Below, piece by piece: positions 51,624 through 61,289 of a stretch of 64,000 nucleotides of DNA. The notes beneath the pieces are model-generated. The model was not told the origin of the DNA. It searched no databases and saw nothing but the letters and a program-made list of their open reading frames with translations. Numbering within the stretch: position 1 is the first letter of the stretch; each line of letters starts with the position of its first letter. Source of the DNA: Pontixanthobacter aestiaquae (GTDB lineage Bacteria > Pseudomonadota > Alphaproteobacteria > Sphingomonadales > Sphingomonadaceae); assembly GCF_009827455.1 (NCBI RefSeq), contig NZ_WTYZ01000001.1, positions 2,241,001 through 2,305,000 on the forward strand, in the 5' to 3' direction. The translations under genes were made by a program, and so were the position numbers.

Positions 51624-54275
51624 TCATTCGGCGATCGCGGCGCGAACAGCCGCGATCGCTGCATCTGCCTTACCACCATCGGGACCGCCGCCCTGCGCCA
51701 TATCCGCACGGCCGCCGCCCCCTTTACCCCCAAGCGCTTCTACGCCGACCCGGACCAATGCGACGGCATTATATTGCTCGGTCAGATCGTCAGTAACCGC
51801 CACGGCAAAAGCGGCGCGGCCATCGTTGACCGCGACAGCCGCTGCGATACCGGAGCCGAGCCGTGACTTCGCTTCATCGAGCAAACCGCGCAGTTCCTTG
51901 GGGTTCAAGCCATCAAGTACTTGACCAGAGAACTTCACGCCGCCAATATCTTCATCCGCAGGACCGGATGCAGCGCCTCCACCACCCAGCGCCAATTGTT
52001 TGCGCGCTTCCGCGAGTTCCTTTTCAAGCGTTTTGCGCTCTTCCACCAACGCCGCGACACGTGTGGTCGCCTCATCTGGCGACGTTTTGAGGACGCCAGC
52101 GAGACTTTTGAGCGCATCTTCGCGGCTGACGAGCCACTGGCGGGCTGCTTCGCCGGTCAGGGCTTCGATGCGGCGCACTCCCGACGACACCGCGCTTTCG
52201 GAGATAATCCGAAACACGCCGATATCACCTGTGGCTTTTACGTGTGTACCGCCGCACAGTTCGACCGAATAATTCTTTCCGTCATCGGAATGTTGTCCCA
52301 TCGAAAGTACACGGACTTCGTCGCCGTATTTCTCACCAAACAGCGCCATAGCGCCTGCCTCGATCGCGTCATCGGGACTCATAAGCCGGGTTACAACCGG
52401 ATCATTGGCACGGATTTCGGCATTCACTTCGGCTTCAATGGCGGCGATATCTTCTTCCGTCAGCGCGACGGGCTGCGAGAAATCAAAGCGCAAACGGTCC
52501 TCGGCGACCAAGGAACCCTTCTGCGTTACGTGATCACCCAAACGATTACGGAGCGCGGCGTGAACAAGGTGCGTTGCCGAGTGGTTTGCGCGAATGCGGT
52601 CACGGCGTCCTGCATCGACATCCATGTGGACCGTGTCGCCGACTGAAATCGTACCCGTGTCAATCGTGGATTGATGCGTGTGCAACCGCCCGAGCGGTTT
52701 GGCCGTGTCAGTAACCGTAACCGACAGCCCTTCAGGTGTCGTGATTGAGCCAACATCACCCGCCTGCCCCCCGCTTTCACCATAAAACGGCGTCTGGTTG
52801 GTCAGTATTGTGACATCGTCGCCTTTGGTAGCGGATTGGACTTCTTTGCCGTCCTTGACGAGCGCCACAACGCGCCCCTCGCCGCTGGTGGAAGTGTAGC
52901 CGGTAAATTCGGTGCTGCCTTCGCGCTCGGCAATGTCGAACCAGACCTCGTTGGAGGCTGCATCGCCCGAGCCCTTCCATGCTGCGCGCGCAGCTGCTTT
53001 TTGGCGATCCATTGCGGCGTCGAAACCTGCGCGGTCGACCGCGATGCCGCGGTCTCGCAAGGCATCTTCGGTCAGATCGTATGGAAAACCATATGTGTCG
53101 TAGAGCTTGAACGCAGTCTCGCCATCAAGCTGCTCGCCGCCGCTCATATCCCCGGTCGCATCATCGAGCAGCTTCAGACCCTTGTCGAGCGTGCGCCGGA
53201 ACTGTGTTTCTTCGCGTTCGAGCACTTCGGTGATGAGCGCTTGCCCGCGTTGCAGTTCGGGATAGGCCTGACCCATCTCGGTAACCAACTCAGGGACCAG
53301 ACGATGCATCAATGGCTCGCTCGCACCGAGCAAATGCGCGTGACGCATCGCACGGCGCATTATCCGCCGCAAAACATAGCCGCGCCCTTCGTTCGACGGC
53401 AGCACGCCATCGGCCAGAAGGAAGCTGGTCGAGCGCAGATGATCGGCTATCACGCGGTGGCTTGCCTGCGTGTCACCGGTAGCCGCCACGCCGGTGAGGC
53501 TTTCGGATGCTGCGATCAGCGCTTTGAATGTGTCGGTATCGTAATTGTCATGCACACCCTGCATCACTGCAGCAACACGTTCTAGGCCCATGCCGGTGTC
53601 GATCGAAGGCTTTGGCAAATCGGTGCGATTACCCTGCCCGTCCTGTTCGAATTGCATAAAGACGAGATTCCAAATCTCGATAAAGCGGTCACCATCCTCA
53701 TCGGGCGAACCAGGAGGGCCTCCGGGAATGTGATCGCCGTGATCGTAGAAAATCTCGCTACACGGTCCGCAGGGGCCAGTATCGCCCATCGACCAGAAAT
53801 TGTCATTGGTGGCGATGCGGATGATCCTGTCTTCGGGCAGGCCCGCAATCTTGCGCCACAGATCGAAGGCTTCGTCATCGGTGTGATACACCGTTGCGAT
53901 CAGCTTTTCGGCAGGCAGGCCCCATTCCTTGGTCAGCAGTGTCCATGCGTTATGGATTGCCTGTTCTTTGAAATAATCGCCGAAAGAGAAATTGCCGAGC
54001 ATCTCGAAGAATGTGTGATGCCGCGCAGTGTAGCCGACATTGTCGAGATCGTTGTGCTTACCCCCTGCACGCACACATTTCTGCGAACTGGTTGCGCGCG
54101 GTGCTGGAGGCGTTTCGAGCCCGGTGAAGACGTTCTTGAACGGTACCATTCCCGCATTGACGAACATCAATGTGGGGTCGTTATACGGCACCAGCGGCGC
54201 GCTCGGCACCGCAGCGTGGTCCTGAGCCGCGAAATAGTCGAGAAACGAGCGGCGAATGTCATTGGTCGATTGCAT
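51624..54275 (-). CDS. alaS: Alanyl-tRNA synthetase
   Basis: Class II synthetase of 883 aa. It contains the catalytic domain ([46 protein letters not shown]), the editing domain with the zinc-binding [12 protein letters not shown] and [11 protein letters not shown] motifs, and a C-terminal coiled coil plus C-Ala domain. The ATG at 54275 is preferred over an in-frame TTG three codons upstream. AlaS, recA and cckA lying together is a conserved alphaproteobacterial neighbourhood, here expanded by accessory genes. Confidence 0.97.
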   Translation of the reverse strand: MQSTNDIRRSFLDYFAAQDHAAVPSAPLVPYNDPTLMFVNAGMVPFKNVFTGLETPPAPRATSSQKCVRAGGKHNDLDNVGYTARHHTFFEMLGNFSFGDYFKEQAIHNAWTLLTKEWGLPAEKLIATVYHTDDEAFDLWRKIAGLPEDRIIRIATNDNFWSMGDTGPCGPCSEIFYDHGDHIPGGPPGSPDEDGDRFIEIWNLVFMQFEQDGQGNRTDLPKPSIDTGMGLERVAAVMQGVHDNYDTDTFKALIAASESLTGVAATGDTQASHRVIADHLRSTSFLLADGVLPSNEGRGYVLRRIMRRAMRHAHLLGASEPLMHRLVPELVTEMGQAYPELQRGQALITEVLEREETQFRRTLDKGLKLLDDATGDMSGGEQLDGETAFKLYDTYGFPYDLTEDALRDRGIAVDRAGFDAAMDRQKAAARAAWKGSGDAASNEVWFDIAEREGSTEFTGYTSTSGEGRVVALVKDGKEVQSATKGDDVTILTNQTPFYGESGGQAGDVGSITTPEGLSVTVTDTAKPLGRLHTHQSTIDTGTISVGDTVHMDVDAGRRDRIRANHSATHLVHAALRNRLGDHVTQKGSLVAEDRLRFDFSQPVALTEEDIAAIEAEVNAEIRANDPVVTRLMSPDDAIEAGAMALFGEKYGDEVRVLSMGQHSDDGKNYSVELCGGTHVKATGDIGVFRIISESAVSSGVRRIEALTGEAARQWLVSREDALKSLAGVLKTSPDEATTRVAALVEERKTLEKELAEARKQLALGGGGAASGPADEDIGGVKFSGQVLDGLNPKELRGLLDEAKSRLGSGIAAAVAVNDGRAAFAVAVTDDLTEQYNAVALVRVGVEALGGKGGGGRADMAQGGGPDGGKADAAIAAVRAAIAE

Positions 54276-54343
54276 CAGGTGCAATTAATCACTGACGGGG
54301 CGGGCGACAAGCGATTAAGCATGGCAAAGCGTACAGGCCGCGC

Positions 54344-54397
54344 AAAGAAAAGCCGGTGCGAGGCGGCGCTGACTTCAGCGGGCCCACGCACCGGTCC
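54344..54397 (-). terminator. Terminator of the 170-aa lipoprotein gene
   Basis: CCGGTGCG at 54353-54360 pairs with CGCACCGG at 54387-54394, with an inner GCGCTGA/TCAGCG stem; followed on the minus strand by TTTTCTTT. The same outer stem recurs at 55074-55118. Confidence 0.8.
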
Positions 54398-54412
54398 TTT
54401 CATTAAACGATA

Positions 54413-54925
54413 TTAGTTGTCGTCAGTGCGTTCGCGGAGGCCCTGACTTTCGAGGCCGTCGACAACGTCTTCCTCAACTTCGGCATTGTGCTCCGCAACG
54501 GTTCCGATCACGTCTCCATCTTCGTCGAGCAGCACCGCTTCTTCATCCGAACCAACAGGTACGAGACGGACATAGACCGGGCGCGGATAGAGGCGGTTTG
54601 ACGCGCCGTTTGAGCCATCAACAACGGCACCAATACCGCCGCCAGCAAGGATATTACCGAATGTCGAGCCACCAAGGCGGCTTTGAACATAAACGAATTC
54701 TGGTTTGTAGCCTTCCAGTTCAAAATCGACGCGCTGATCAAGGCCGCGCTTCATGCTGAATTCGCAAGGCGTGACGCAGGTCTGACCTTGGGAGATTTTG
54801 ACAACGGCTCCCTCCGGATCAGACAGATATGCAATATCTTGGCTGGTGCCATTGAGGACTGTTGCACAGCCCGAAGTGGATACTCCCATCAATGCGACGA
54901 GAGCTACAGAAACAAAACGATTCAT
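54413..54925 (-). CDS. PEGA-like outer-membrane lipoprotein
   Basis: A 170-aa lipoprotein with lipobox TSGC (C20), then CATVLNGTSQDI and a PEGA-like beta domain (SDPEGAVVKISQGQTCVTPCEF, ELEGYKPEFVYVQSR). A glycine-rich segment (GSTFGNILAGGGIGAVVDG) and an acidic, probably disordered C-terminus follow. The start at 54925 has the usual spacing to the lipobox; the longer frame is not supported. Related lipoproteins are common in Sphingomonadales with unknown function. It lies between recA and alaS on the same strand. Confidence 0.82.
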   Translation of the reverse strand: MNRFVSVALVALMGVSTSGCATVLNGTSQDIAYLSDPEGAVVKISQGQTCVTPCEFSMKRGLDQRVDFELEGYKPEFVYVQSRLGGSTFGNILAGGGIGAVVDGSNGASNRLYPRPVYVRLVPVGSDEEAVLLDEDGDVIGTVAEHNAEVEEDVVDGLESQGLRERTDDN

Positions 54926-55065
54926 TATTTTCCCCCAAAAATCTCGATACTTCAAAGTTTTGAAGCGAGAATATTATGCTGCGCCACTCAATTGGGGATG
55001 GTCAAGTAAAAGTTGTGCAGGTTCGAGGGATATGGTCGACTTATGCCCCGACGAACTGCTCACCC

Positions 55066-55121
55066 AAAGAAAAACCGGTGCGGGGCGCTGCTGTCTCCAG
55101 CGTGCCGCTCGCACCGGTCTT
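55066..55121 (-). terminator. Intrinsic terminator of recA
   Basis: ACCGGTGCG (55074-55082) pairs with CGCACCGGT (55110-55118), with an inner GCGCTG/CAGCG stem, then TTTTTCTTTGG on the minus strand. Nearly identical to the hairpin at 54344-54397. Confidence 0.82.
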
Positions 55122-55181
55122 CCATTTGCCCGGACGCGGGGAATTTAATCCCGCTTGGCGCGTCCGCTTGAAAAAATGATG

Positions 55182-56255
55182 TCAGTCCTCTTCGCTGGCC
55201 TCCGCGTCAGGGCCTGCCATCATTTCTTCGGCGACTTCATCGGTGCGGCCGCGAATTGCAGCTTCCAACTTGTCGCGCATCTCTGGATTTTCGTCGAGGA
55301 AGGTTTTCGAGTTCTCCCGTCCCTGCCCGATCCGGACCGAGTCATAGGAAAACCACGAACCGGATTTCTCGACCACGCCGGCTTTCACACCCAGATCGAG
55401 AATTTCGCCGGTCTTCGAAATACCCTTGCCATACATGATGTCGAATTCGACTTGCTTGAATGGCGGGGCAACCTTGTTCTTCACGACTTTCACGCGAGTC
55501 GAGTTACCAATCACTTCATCACGGTCCTTGATCTGACCCGTCCGGCGAATGTCGAGGCGAACCGATGCGTAGAATTTGAGCGCATTACCACCAGTTGTGA
55601 CTTCGGGATTGCCGTACATCACACCGATTTTCATCCGCAGTTGGTTGATGAAGATCACCATACATTTGGAACGGTTGATCGAACCGGTCAGTTTACGCAG
55701 GCTCTGCGACATCAGCCGGGCTTGCAGGCCGACATGGCTGTCGCCCATCTCGCCTTCGATTTCTGCCCGGGGGACCAGCGCAGCAACCGAGTCAACCACC
55801 AGAACATCAATCGCATTGGAACGCACCAGTGTGTCGACGATCTCAAGCGCTTGCTCACCTGTGTCAGGCTGCGAGATGATCAATTCATCGATATCGACGC
55901 CGAGCTTCTTGGCATAGACCGGATCAAGCGCATGTTCCGCATCGACGAATGCGACTGTGCCGCCGCCTTTCTGCGCCTCTGCCAGCACATGCAGTGCCAG
56001 CGTGGTCTTACCCGAGCTTTCCGGCCCGTACACCTCGATCACACGGCCTTTGGGCAGACCGCCAATGCCGAGCGCGATATCCAAACCGAGCGAGCCGGTC
56101 GAAATCGATTCGACTTCCATCGCTTCTTTCGAGCCCAGCTTCATCGCCGAGCCTTTACCGAATGCGCGGTCAATCTGTGCGAGTGCCGCGTCGAGCGCCT
56201 TCTGACGGTCCACGTTCTTTTCCTTACCTTCTACAAGCTTAAGACTAGCTGCCAT
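55182..56255 (-). CDS. recA: Recombinase A
   Basis: A 357-aa strand-exchange protein and SOS coprotease. Walker A is GPESSGKT (residues 77-84), Walker [11 protein letters not shown], the L1/L2 loops and [17 protein letters not shown] are intact, and the C-terminus is acidic (PDAEASEED). The ATG at 56255 is supported by GGGAG seven bases upstream; a GTG one codon before is not needed. An exact LexA box lies about 90 bases upstream, as expected for recA. Confidence 0.98.
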   Translation of the reverse strand: MAASLKLVEGKEKNVDRQKALDAALAQIDRAFGKGSAMKLGSKEAMEVESISTGSLGLDIALGIGGLPKGRVIEVYGPESSGKTTLALHVLAEAQKGGGTVAFVDAEHALDPVYAKKLGVDIDELIISQPDTGEQALEIVDTLVRSNAIDVLVVDSVAALVPRAEIEGEMGDSHVGLQARLMSQSLRKLTGSINRSKCMVIFINQLRMKIGVMYGNPEVTTGGNALKFYASVRLDIRRTGQIKDRDEVIGNSTRVKVVKNKVAPPFKQVEFDIMYGKGISKTGEILDLGVKAGVVEKSGSWFSYDSVRIGQGRENSKTFLDENPEMRDKLEAAIRGRTDEVAEEMMAGPDAEASEED

Positions 56256-56343
56256 CACACGGCTCCCATTGATTGCCTAGGGGGTTAGATATTTTGCCCC
56301 CGATTCATCGGCTGCAACAGTATGTACCGCGTTTGTTCCAAAA

Positions 56344-56358
56344 GAACAAGAGCGGAAC
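56344..56358 (-). promoter_or_regulatory. LexA (SOS) box upstream of recA
   Basis: On the minus strand the site reads GTTC-CGCTCTT-GTTC, an exact match to the alphaproteobacterial LexA consensus. A further GTTC/GAAC pair next to it (GTTCCAAAAGAAC) extends the palindrome. Confidence 0.9.
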
Positions 56359-56412
56359 AAAAATTTTCTACAATGGCCCTGCGACACGCAGAATTCTGAG
56401 GCTTTTGCTGTT

Positions 56413-58047
56413 CTACCTATCCGCCAGATAAGCATCTGTATGGCGGATTTGCCAATTATGCGTTGTGCGCGAATTGGCTGGCAGATTGATCTCCACCACC
56501 CATTGACCATTCTTTACCCGCGCTTTCTTGCGCGGCCAGCGAACGTCAAAATTTTCGGGATAACCAATCACTATCCGCATACGTACCGGATGGTTGTTTG
56601 CGTTGGTCATTTCCGCCTTCATCCTGGTCCATTGACGGCCACTATCGTCAGGCTGTCGCTCGCTCATACGCCCGCATTTGGAGAATACTTGCGTGCTCGC
56701 GCCCAGTTCCAGCTCGATATCCTGCCCTACTGCATAATCGCGCATATCGAGTTCGGCGACCAGTTGCGTTCCCGCAGGGCCGGGTTCGAACAGGGCCATT
56801 CCGCCCATGGGCAGAGCTGCTCCCAACCCCTTCTCCTCTTCATTTTTCATGGTGAGGAGTATTTGCGTAAAGTTGATATTATCGCTGTCATCGATGTCGG
56901 CGAAACCCGTGTACGGGTCGCAATTCGCAACGTAGAGAAATTCGCCTTGCACCTGCTCCTTGTTGAGAAAAGCGACCTGTTTCAGCCCTTTCGCGGCGAC
57001 AGTCATGGTCTCGGGGATACGGTAGAGCTTCAAATCGCCAAGTTGCTCTTCGCTCGCGACGACTGCGAGTTCAGTCTTCCGCTGCATGCGAGAGGCGGTG
57101 ACGACAATCCTGTCCTCCGTTGCTTCCATCGGTGCCATCGCCATAGGCGGCGGCACAGCAACCGGTGTCGCATATGAATGGACGGCGGTACCAGCCGCCG
57201 TGCTGCCTAGCGGATAGCATGTCAGCCGCAATGGCCGCGCAGTTGGCGGGTCGGAAAGCCCGCGAAAGTCACTCTCGACATTGATCGTGCCGGCAACGGC
57301 CATCAAATCGGCATCAGGGAAGCTCTGCCCATTATCGTTGAGCACGGTCAGCCATGACAACAGCCGCAGCCCTACCTTTCCCTTCGCGCCCGTATCATCA
57401 AGCGTCGCAACATAGTTCGCCTGCCAGTCGAATCCCCATGCAAGGTAAGTCAGCGTGACTTGATATGTCCCGCCCGCCGGATCACGCGTGTCGATGCTGA
57501 AGACCGGATCGGCAGAGAGACCCTCCGGCACTGAATCGAATGTCAGCTTCTCCGGCAGACCGGAACACCGCACCGCTTCATACCCGTCGTGCGTCTGCAG
57601 CACGAGGCCGCCATCGGCGCGGGTGCGGATCACGGCGTCTTCACTGGCCGATGTGCCGGTGGCCGGATTGGTCCGGGTAATCTGCACGCGGTTGCCCAAT
57701 GTGCCGTCCACTAGCGACGCTGGCGAGAGCAAATCGGCATTGCGGTTCTTTTCGATGGTTCCGCCGGGCAAGCCCGTCACGATCGCGCTGACCGCGACCA
57801 TCCCCTCCGCCACACCATCAAAGCGAATGGTGGATTCGCCCGCGGGCAAAGTCACCGTCCGGGTTTCGCTGATCATCGCAAAGCCTTGCGGCCAATTGCG
57901 GTTCATTTCCTGCCCCTCGCGGCGGTTGGGATCGCGATAGACTGTGACAGAGAGCGCTTCGGGTTCGCTCGCGTCGACCACGTCGCGTGCACTCGCCGGA
58001 GCGCTGAGCAGCGCCAGCGGCATTATCACGAGGAGGAGACGGCGCAT
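56413..58047 (-). CDS. DUF4139 exported protein with TonB-plug-like segment
   Basis: A 544-aa protein with a signal peptide (MRRLLLVIMPLALLSAPASA). It shows the DUF4139 pattern: N-terminal beta domain with LSVTVYRDPN and VTLPAGESTIRFDGVAEGM, the LTYLAWGFDWQANYVATLDD core and a C-terminal beta domain (NANNHPVRMRIVIGYPENFD). Between the halves lies EDRIVVTASRMQRKTELAVV, similar to the IVVTA(S/Q)R segment at the start of TonB-dependent receptor plugs, which is unexpected here. It is 11 bases downstream of a paralogue and is probably co-transcribed with it. Function is unknown; some DUF4139 proteins are linked to mucoid or envelope traits. Confidence 0.82.
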   Translation of the reverse strand: MRRLLLVIMPLALLSAPASARDVVDASEPEALSVTVYRDPNRREGQEMNRNWPQGFAMISETRTVTLPAGESTIRFDGVAEGMVAVSAIVTGLPGGTIEKNRNADLLSPASLVDGTLGNRVQITRTNPATGTSASEDAVIRTRADGGLVLQTHDGYEAVRCSGLPEKLTFDSVPEGLSADPVFSIDTRDPAGGTYQVTLTYLAWGFDWQANYVATLDDTGAKGKVGLRLLSWLTVLNDNGQSFPDADLMAVAGTINVESDFRGLSDPPTARPLRLTCYPLGSTAAGTAVHSYATPVAVPPPMAMAPMEATEDRIVVTASRMQRKTELAVVASEEQLGDLKLYRIPETMTVAAKGLKQVAFLNKEQVQGEFLYVANCDPYTGFADIDDSDNINFTQILLTMKNEEEKGLGAALPMGGMALFEPGPAGTQLVAELDMRDYAVGQDIELELGASTQVFSKCGRMSERQPDDSGRQWTRMKAEMTNANNHPVRMRIVIGYPENFDVRWPRKKARVKNGQWVVEINLPANSRTTHNWQIRHTDAYLADR

Positions 58048-58058
58048 TGCAGCGCCCC

Positions 58059-59597
58059 TTAGTAGCGCGTGGCAAATGTTACGCGGAACTCGCGCTCACC
58101 ATTGGCGGGTATCGGCACGATCCATTTGCGCCGATCTGCGTTGAGCTGCTGCCCCGTAACATCTTCGCTGATGATCCGGTAGTCACGCCCCCACCAGCCC
58201 CGATCAAGGCCCGCCTGCACCAGATCCACATTCACCGGCACCGATTTCGCATTGGTGATCGTATAGCGCATCGTGGTTTGCCAGAATTTCTTGGGCCGTT
58301 CTTCTTCGATCCGGCGGATTTCCTCGCCATCTTCATACACGATGTAGCGCGCGGTTTTCTCCCACTCCGCGGCAGTCAGAACCTCACGCTTCTCAACCTC
58401 TGCCTGAATGAAGATATCGAACGCATCGCCTGTACGCAGCGAGAGCTCGCTGCCCATCGGTGTATGGCCGATCGTGTTTTCACCAATAAATTGCGGCGTG
58501 CCTTTGCTGTCCCGCTGGTAGAACCGCACGGTACCCGCTGGCAACGCATCACCCAGTCCACCTTGGCTGGATGAAGAGAAGGCTATTTCGCTCGAAACAT
58601 TGACCGGATTGCTGTCATTGCTCATCCAACCCACGGTCCGGCTGTAAACTTTGCGCGCGGCAACCCCTTGCACATCCATAAAGCTGACCTGCTTGGTCTG
58701 GCGATTAGCAATCGTCGTGCGCGCATCGATAGGGTAGAGATAGAATTCGCCCACTTGTTCGCGATTGGCAGACTGCGTGCCAGCGCGAACCATGTTACGG
58801 TTCGCGCGCTGATTGCGGTAGTTGTTATAATTGCCGCCGCGCGCGTTGGGGTTGCCAGCAACCAGCAACGTGTTGGCGTTGTGAAACGTGGTGCCGGTTG
58901 TGTTGGTCAGTGTGACCCAGCCCTGCATGTCGATTGTGTCTTTGCCCTCGTCATACAAAGCGACATAGTCAGCAGTCCAACCGAGACCGGGTGTCAGATA
59001 GCGGATCGATGCAGGGCGCACGCCCGAACGGTCGCTCTGGACATTGACCGAAAGCGTAGGCCGCGCACGGAGATTGGGCGGGACACGGTCAAACACTGCG
59101 CGGACGGGCAAGCCATCATCGCGGAGCACTTCGATCCGGTTTCCGATCTGGACAACGACACCGCCAGCGGTCGAGAGTATCTTGGCGCGCTCGCGCGTTT
59201 CGGCGCCGGTGGCAGGATTTGTGCGGACCAGCGTGATCGTCTGGCCGATGGCTTTTTCCATCAGCTTGCCGGGGGTCAGCAGGTCGAAATCGAAATTCTG
59301 TTCCACAATCGCAGTACCCGGCGCGGCAAAGCTCAGCGTTTCAGCGCGGATCTGGGCAGAGACGTCAGGAAACTCGATCCGGCTGCGCCCGCGCTCGATA
59401 TTGAGCTGGCGAATATCCTGCACCAGTGATTGGCCATTTTGATAGATCGTGACCGAAACATCGCCCTGCGCAGTCGCGTCGGGATCAGCGATTGCATCTG
59501 CCGAGGATTGCGCCAATGAAGGGCCGCCCAGAACGCCTGCCATTGCCATAGCCGAACTTACTGCCGCCAACCGAACGAAGCCGCTGCGCATCATCAT
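58059..59597 (-). CDS. DUF4139 exported protein
   Basis: A 512-aa protein with a signal peptide (ending near GPSLAQ). It has the same layout as its downstream paralogue: VSVTIYQNGQSLVQDIRQLN, RIEFPDVSAQIRAETLSF, the IRYLTPGLGWTADYVALYDE core, GWVTLTNTTGTTFHNA and the C-terminal MRYTITNAKSVPVNVDLVQ and PANGEREFRVTFATRY. The last strand ends in aromatic Tyr. AGGGG lies five bases before the ATG. It follows the tail-collar gene array but is separated from it by a terminator. Confidence 0.85.
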   Translation of the reverse strand: MMMRSGFVRLAAVSSAMAMAGVLGGPSLAQSSADAIADPDATAQGDVSVTIYQNGQSLVQDIRQLNIERGRSRIEFPDVSAQIRAETLSFAAPGTAIVEQNFDFDLLTPGKLMEKAIGQTITLVRTNPATGAETRERAKILSTAGGVVVQIGNRIEVLRDDGLPVRAVFDRVPPNLRARPTLSVNVQSDRSGVRPASIRYLTPGLGWTADYVALYDEGKDTIDMQGWVTLTNTTGTTFHNANTLLVAGNPNARGGNYNNYRNQRANRNMVRAGTQSANREQVGEFYLYPIDARTTIANRQTKQVSFMDVQGVAARKVYSRTVGWMSNDSNPVNVSSEIAFSSSSQGGLGDALPAGTVRFYQRDSKGTPQFIGENTIGHTPMGSELSLRTGDAFDIFIQAEVEKREVLTAAEWEKTARYIVYEDGEEIRRIEEERPKKFWQTTMRYTITNAKSVPVNVDLVQAGLDRGWWGRDYRIISEDVTGQQLNADRRKWIVPIPANGEREFRVTFATRY

Positions 59598-59681
59598 ATC
59601 ATCCCCTAGTCAACAGCGATGCGGTTCGCATACGCCAATCCGTGCCCAAAGCCTCGCAAATTCGGGCCGAAGCCACAATAA

Positions 59682-59717
59682 CGAAAAAAGGGGCGACACC
59701 AATGGTGCGCCCCCCTT
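59682..59717 (-). terminator. Terminator after the tail-collar gene pair
   Basis: GGGGCGACACC pairs with GGTGCGCCCC around AAT; on the minus strand it is followed by TTTTTTCG. It lies 22 bases after the stop of the last collar gene. Confidence 0.85.
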
Positions 59718-59739
59718 CCTTATTCTTGAATGAACGCCG

Positions 59740-60360
59740 TCAATTGCGCGACGGGTAAACACCAGTATTGGCCACGCAATACCGCATGACCTGGAAAGGC
59801 TGCATATTCTGGTGCGATTGATTGCCGCCGCCCGACACATCGATATGGAGCGTACCCGGATGCAGCGCGCCGCCGGCGACCGGTACTGCGGTGTCGGAAT
59901 AGATCGGCGTAGTGGTCCGGCCAATCGCATTGCCAGCGGGGTTGCCGGTATCAGCGTTGGCAGTGTTCTCCGCACGCACTTGACCGGTGTGACTATGCGA
60001 TGGGATCTGCGCTGCTGTAAGCGTTACGGTCTCAGTTCCACTTTTCTGCCCGACATTGCGCGGCGTCAATCCAGGGCCGTTCCCTTGGCCGATAGCCGTG
60101 CGCCCCCGTAGATCCGGCAAGCCGAATGTCGTACGCCCATCACCGCCGAACTGCGTTCCATAGAGCGAGAACAGCGCAGTCCATTGAGCGATCGGCAGCA
60201 GCTGGCCGTCAGCGCCGAATGTTCCGCGAGGGCAGAAAGTGTAGCCGACCAAGCTTAGCTCCCCCAGATAGTCATTTGGACCAGCACTGGCGGGCGCCGA
60301 CACGCCAGTCACTGCCAACGACATCGCTGCAATCGCGGTATATTTCATAATAGTTTTCAT
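59740..60360 (-). CDS. Secreted phage-tail-collar-domain protein, paralogue 1
   Basis: A 206-aa protein with a signal peptide (to PASA-G, residue 26) and a tail-collar domain as in microcystin-dependent proteins (MdpB): GGDGRTTFGLPDLRGRTAIG, GPGLTPRNVG, IPSHSHTG and the C-terminal motif YPSRN. The HxH pair is where trimeric phage tail tips bind metal. Two cysteines only, C43 (YTFCPRG) and C195 (RYCV), so a disulfide is likely after export. GAGG lies seven bases before the ATG. The gene is 30 bases downstream of paralogue 2 and nearly identical to it in its 3' two thirds. Function is unknown; adhesin or surface tip is a guess. Confidence 0.85.
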   Translation of the reverse strand: MKTIMKYTAIAAMSLAVTGVSAPASAGPNDYLGELSLVGYTFCPRGTFGADGQLLPIAQWTALFSLYGTQFGGDGRTTFGLPDLRGRTAIGQGNGPGLTPRNVGQKSGTETVTLTAAQIPSHSHTGQVRAENTANADTGNPAGNAIGRTTTPIYSDTAVPVAGGALHPGTLHIDVSGGGNQSHQNMQPFQVMRYCVANTGVYPSRN

Positions 60361-60390
60361 GGGTTTTTCCTCATCCAAATTTCAGTGAAA

Positions 60391-61011
60391 TCAGTTGCGT
60401 GACGGGAATATGCCTTGGAGCACGACGCAATACCGCATGACCAAGAAAGGCTGCATATTCTGGTGCGATTGATTGCCGCCGCCCGAGACATCGATATGGA
60501 GCGTACCCGGATGCAGCGCGCCGCCGGCGACAGGGACAGCTGTGTCAGAATAAATCGGTGTGGTCGTCCGGCCAATGGCGTTGCCAGCAGGGTTGCCAGT
60601 ATCGGCCACTGCAGTATTTTCCGCGCGCACTTGGCCGGTGTGACTATGCGATGGGATCTGCGCTGCTGTGAGCGTTACCGTTTCGAAGCCACTTCTTTGC
60701 CCGATATTGCGCGGTGTCAATCCAGGGCCATTTCCTTGGCCGATAGCCGTGCGTCCGCGCAGATCAGGCAGGGCAAAGGTTGTCCGGCCATCACCGCCGA
60801 AATTTGTACCATAAAGCGAGAACAGCGCAGAATTCGAGCTAATTGCGAGCAATTGCCCAGCCGCGTCGGTGCTGGCACGCGGGCAAAATGTATAGCCGAC
60901 CAGCATCAGCTCGCCAATATATTCATCGGTCCCAGCCGAAGCGGGTGATGCGATGCTCATAAGCGCAGCAGGTGCTGCCGCCATCATGGCAATCTTGGAT
61001 AGTTTTTTCAT
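60391..61011 (-). CDS. Secreted phage-tail-collar-domain protein, paralogue 2
   Basis: A 206-aa protein with a signal peptide MKKLSKIAMMAAAPAALMSI ending at PASA. It has the same collar features as the other copies (GGDGRTTFALPDLRGRTAIG, GPGLTPRNIG, IPSHSHTG, final PSRN) and cysteines C43 and C195. Protein residues from about 75 on are almost the same as paralogue 1, and long runs of DNA match, which points to recent duplication or gene conversion. It is the first gene of the downstream pair, after a 278-base gap that contains the terminator of paralogue 3. Confidence 0.86.
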   Translation of the reverse strand: MKKLSKIAMMAAAPAALMSIASPASAGTDEYIGELMLVGYTFCPRASTDAAGQLLAISSNSALFSLYGTNFGGDGRTTFALPDLRGRTAIGQGNGPGLTPRNIGQRSGFETVTLTAAQIPSHSHTGQVRAENTAVADTGNPAGNAIGRTTTPIYSDTAVPVAGGALHPGTLHIDVSGGGNQSHQNMQPFLVMRYCVVLQGIFPSRN

Positions 61012-61238
61012 GATATTCCCCTCTTGATAATACGTTGTTTTTTAAGGCGACCTGCATGCAAGGTATCAGAGAGAGACCATTGGGCAAGTTATTGAACAAT
61101 TATTTCGGTTCCATACAAAACCGGCCGAACCCTAATTCTGCGAACTGAGACGTCTCAGGTGCAGAGGCAGAATACGAAATTATTGTCCGCGTATCATTGA
61201 AAGAAGCGGCCGCTTACCAAGCTGCAGTTGCATAAGAA

Positions 61239-61267
61239 AAAGGGCGCCGACAGCGCCGACGCCCCTT
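61239..61267 (-). terminator. Terminator after tail-collar paralogue 3
   Basis: AAGGGGCGTCGGCGC pairs with GCGCCGACGCCC-type arms with few mismatches and is followed on the minus strand by TTTTTCTTATG, 23 bases after the gene. Confidence 0.82.
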
Positions 61268-61289
61268 TAAAACTTCGATGCAACGCGCG

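Noticed and set aside
55155..56288. Open frame of 377 codons on the plus strand opposite recA
   Set aside because: Entirely antisense to recA with composition reflecting recA codons; no family features.
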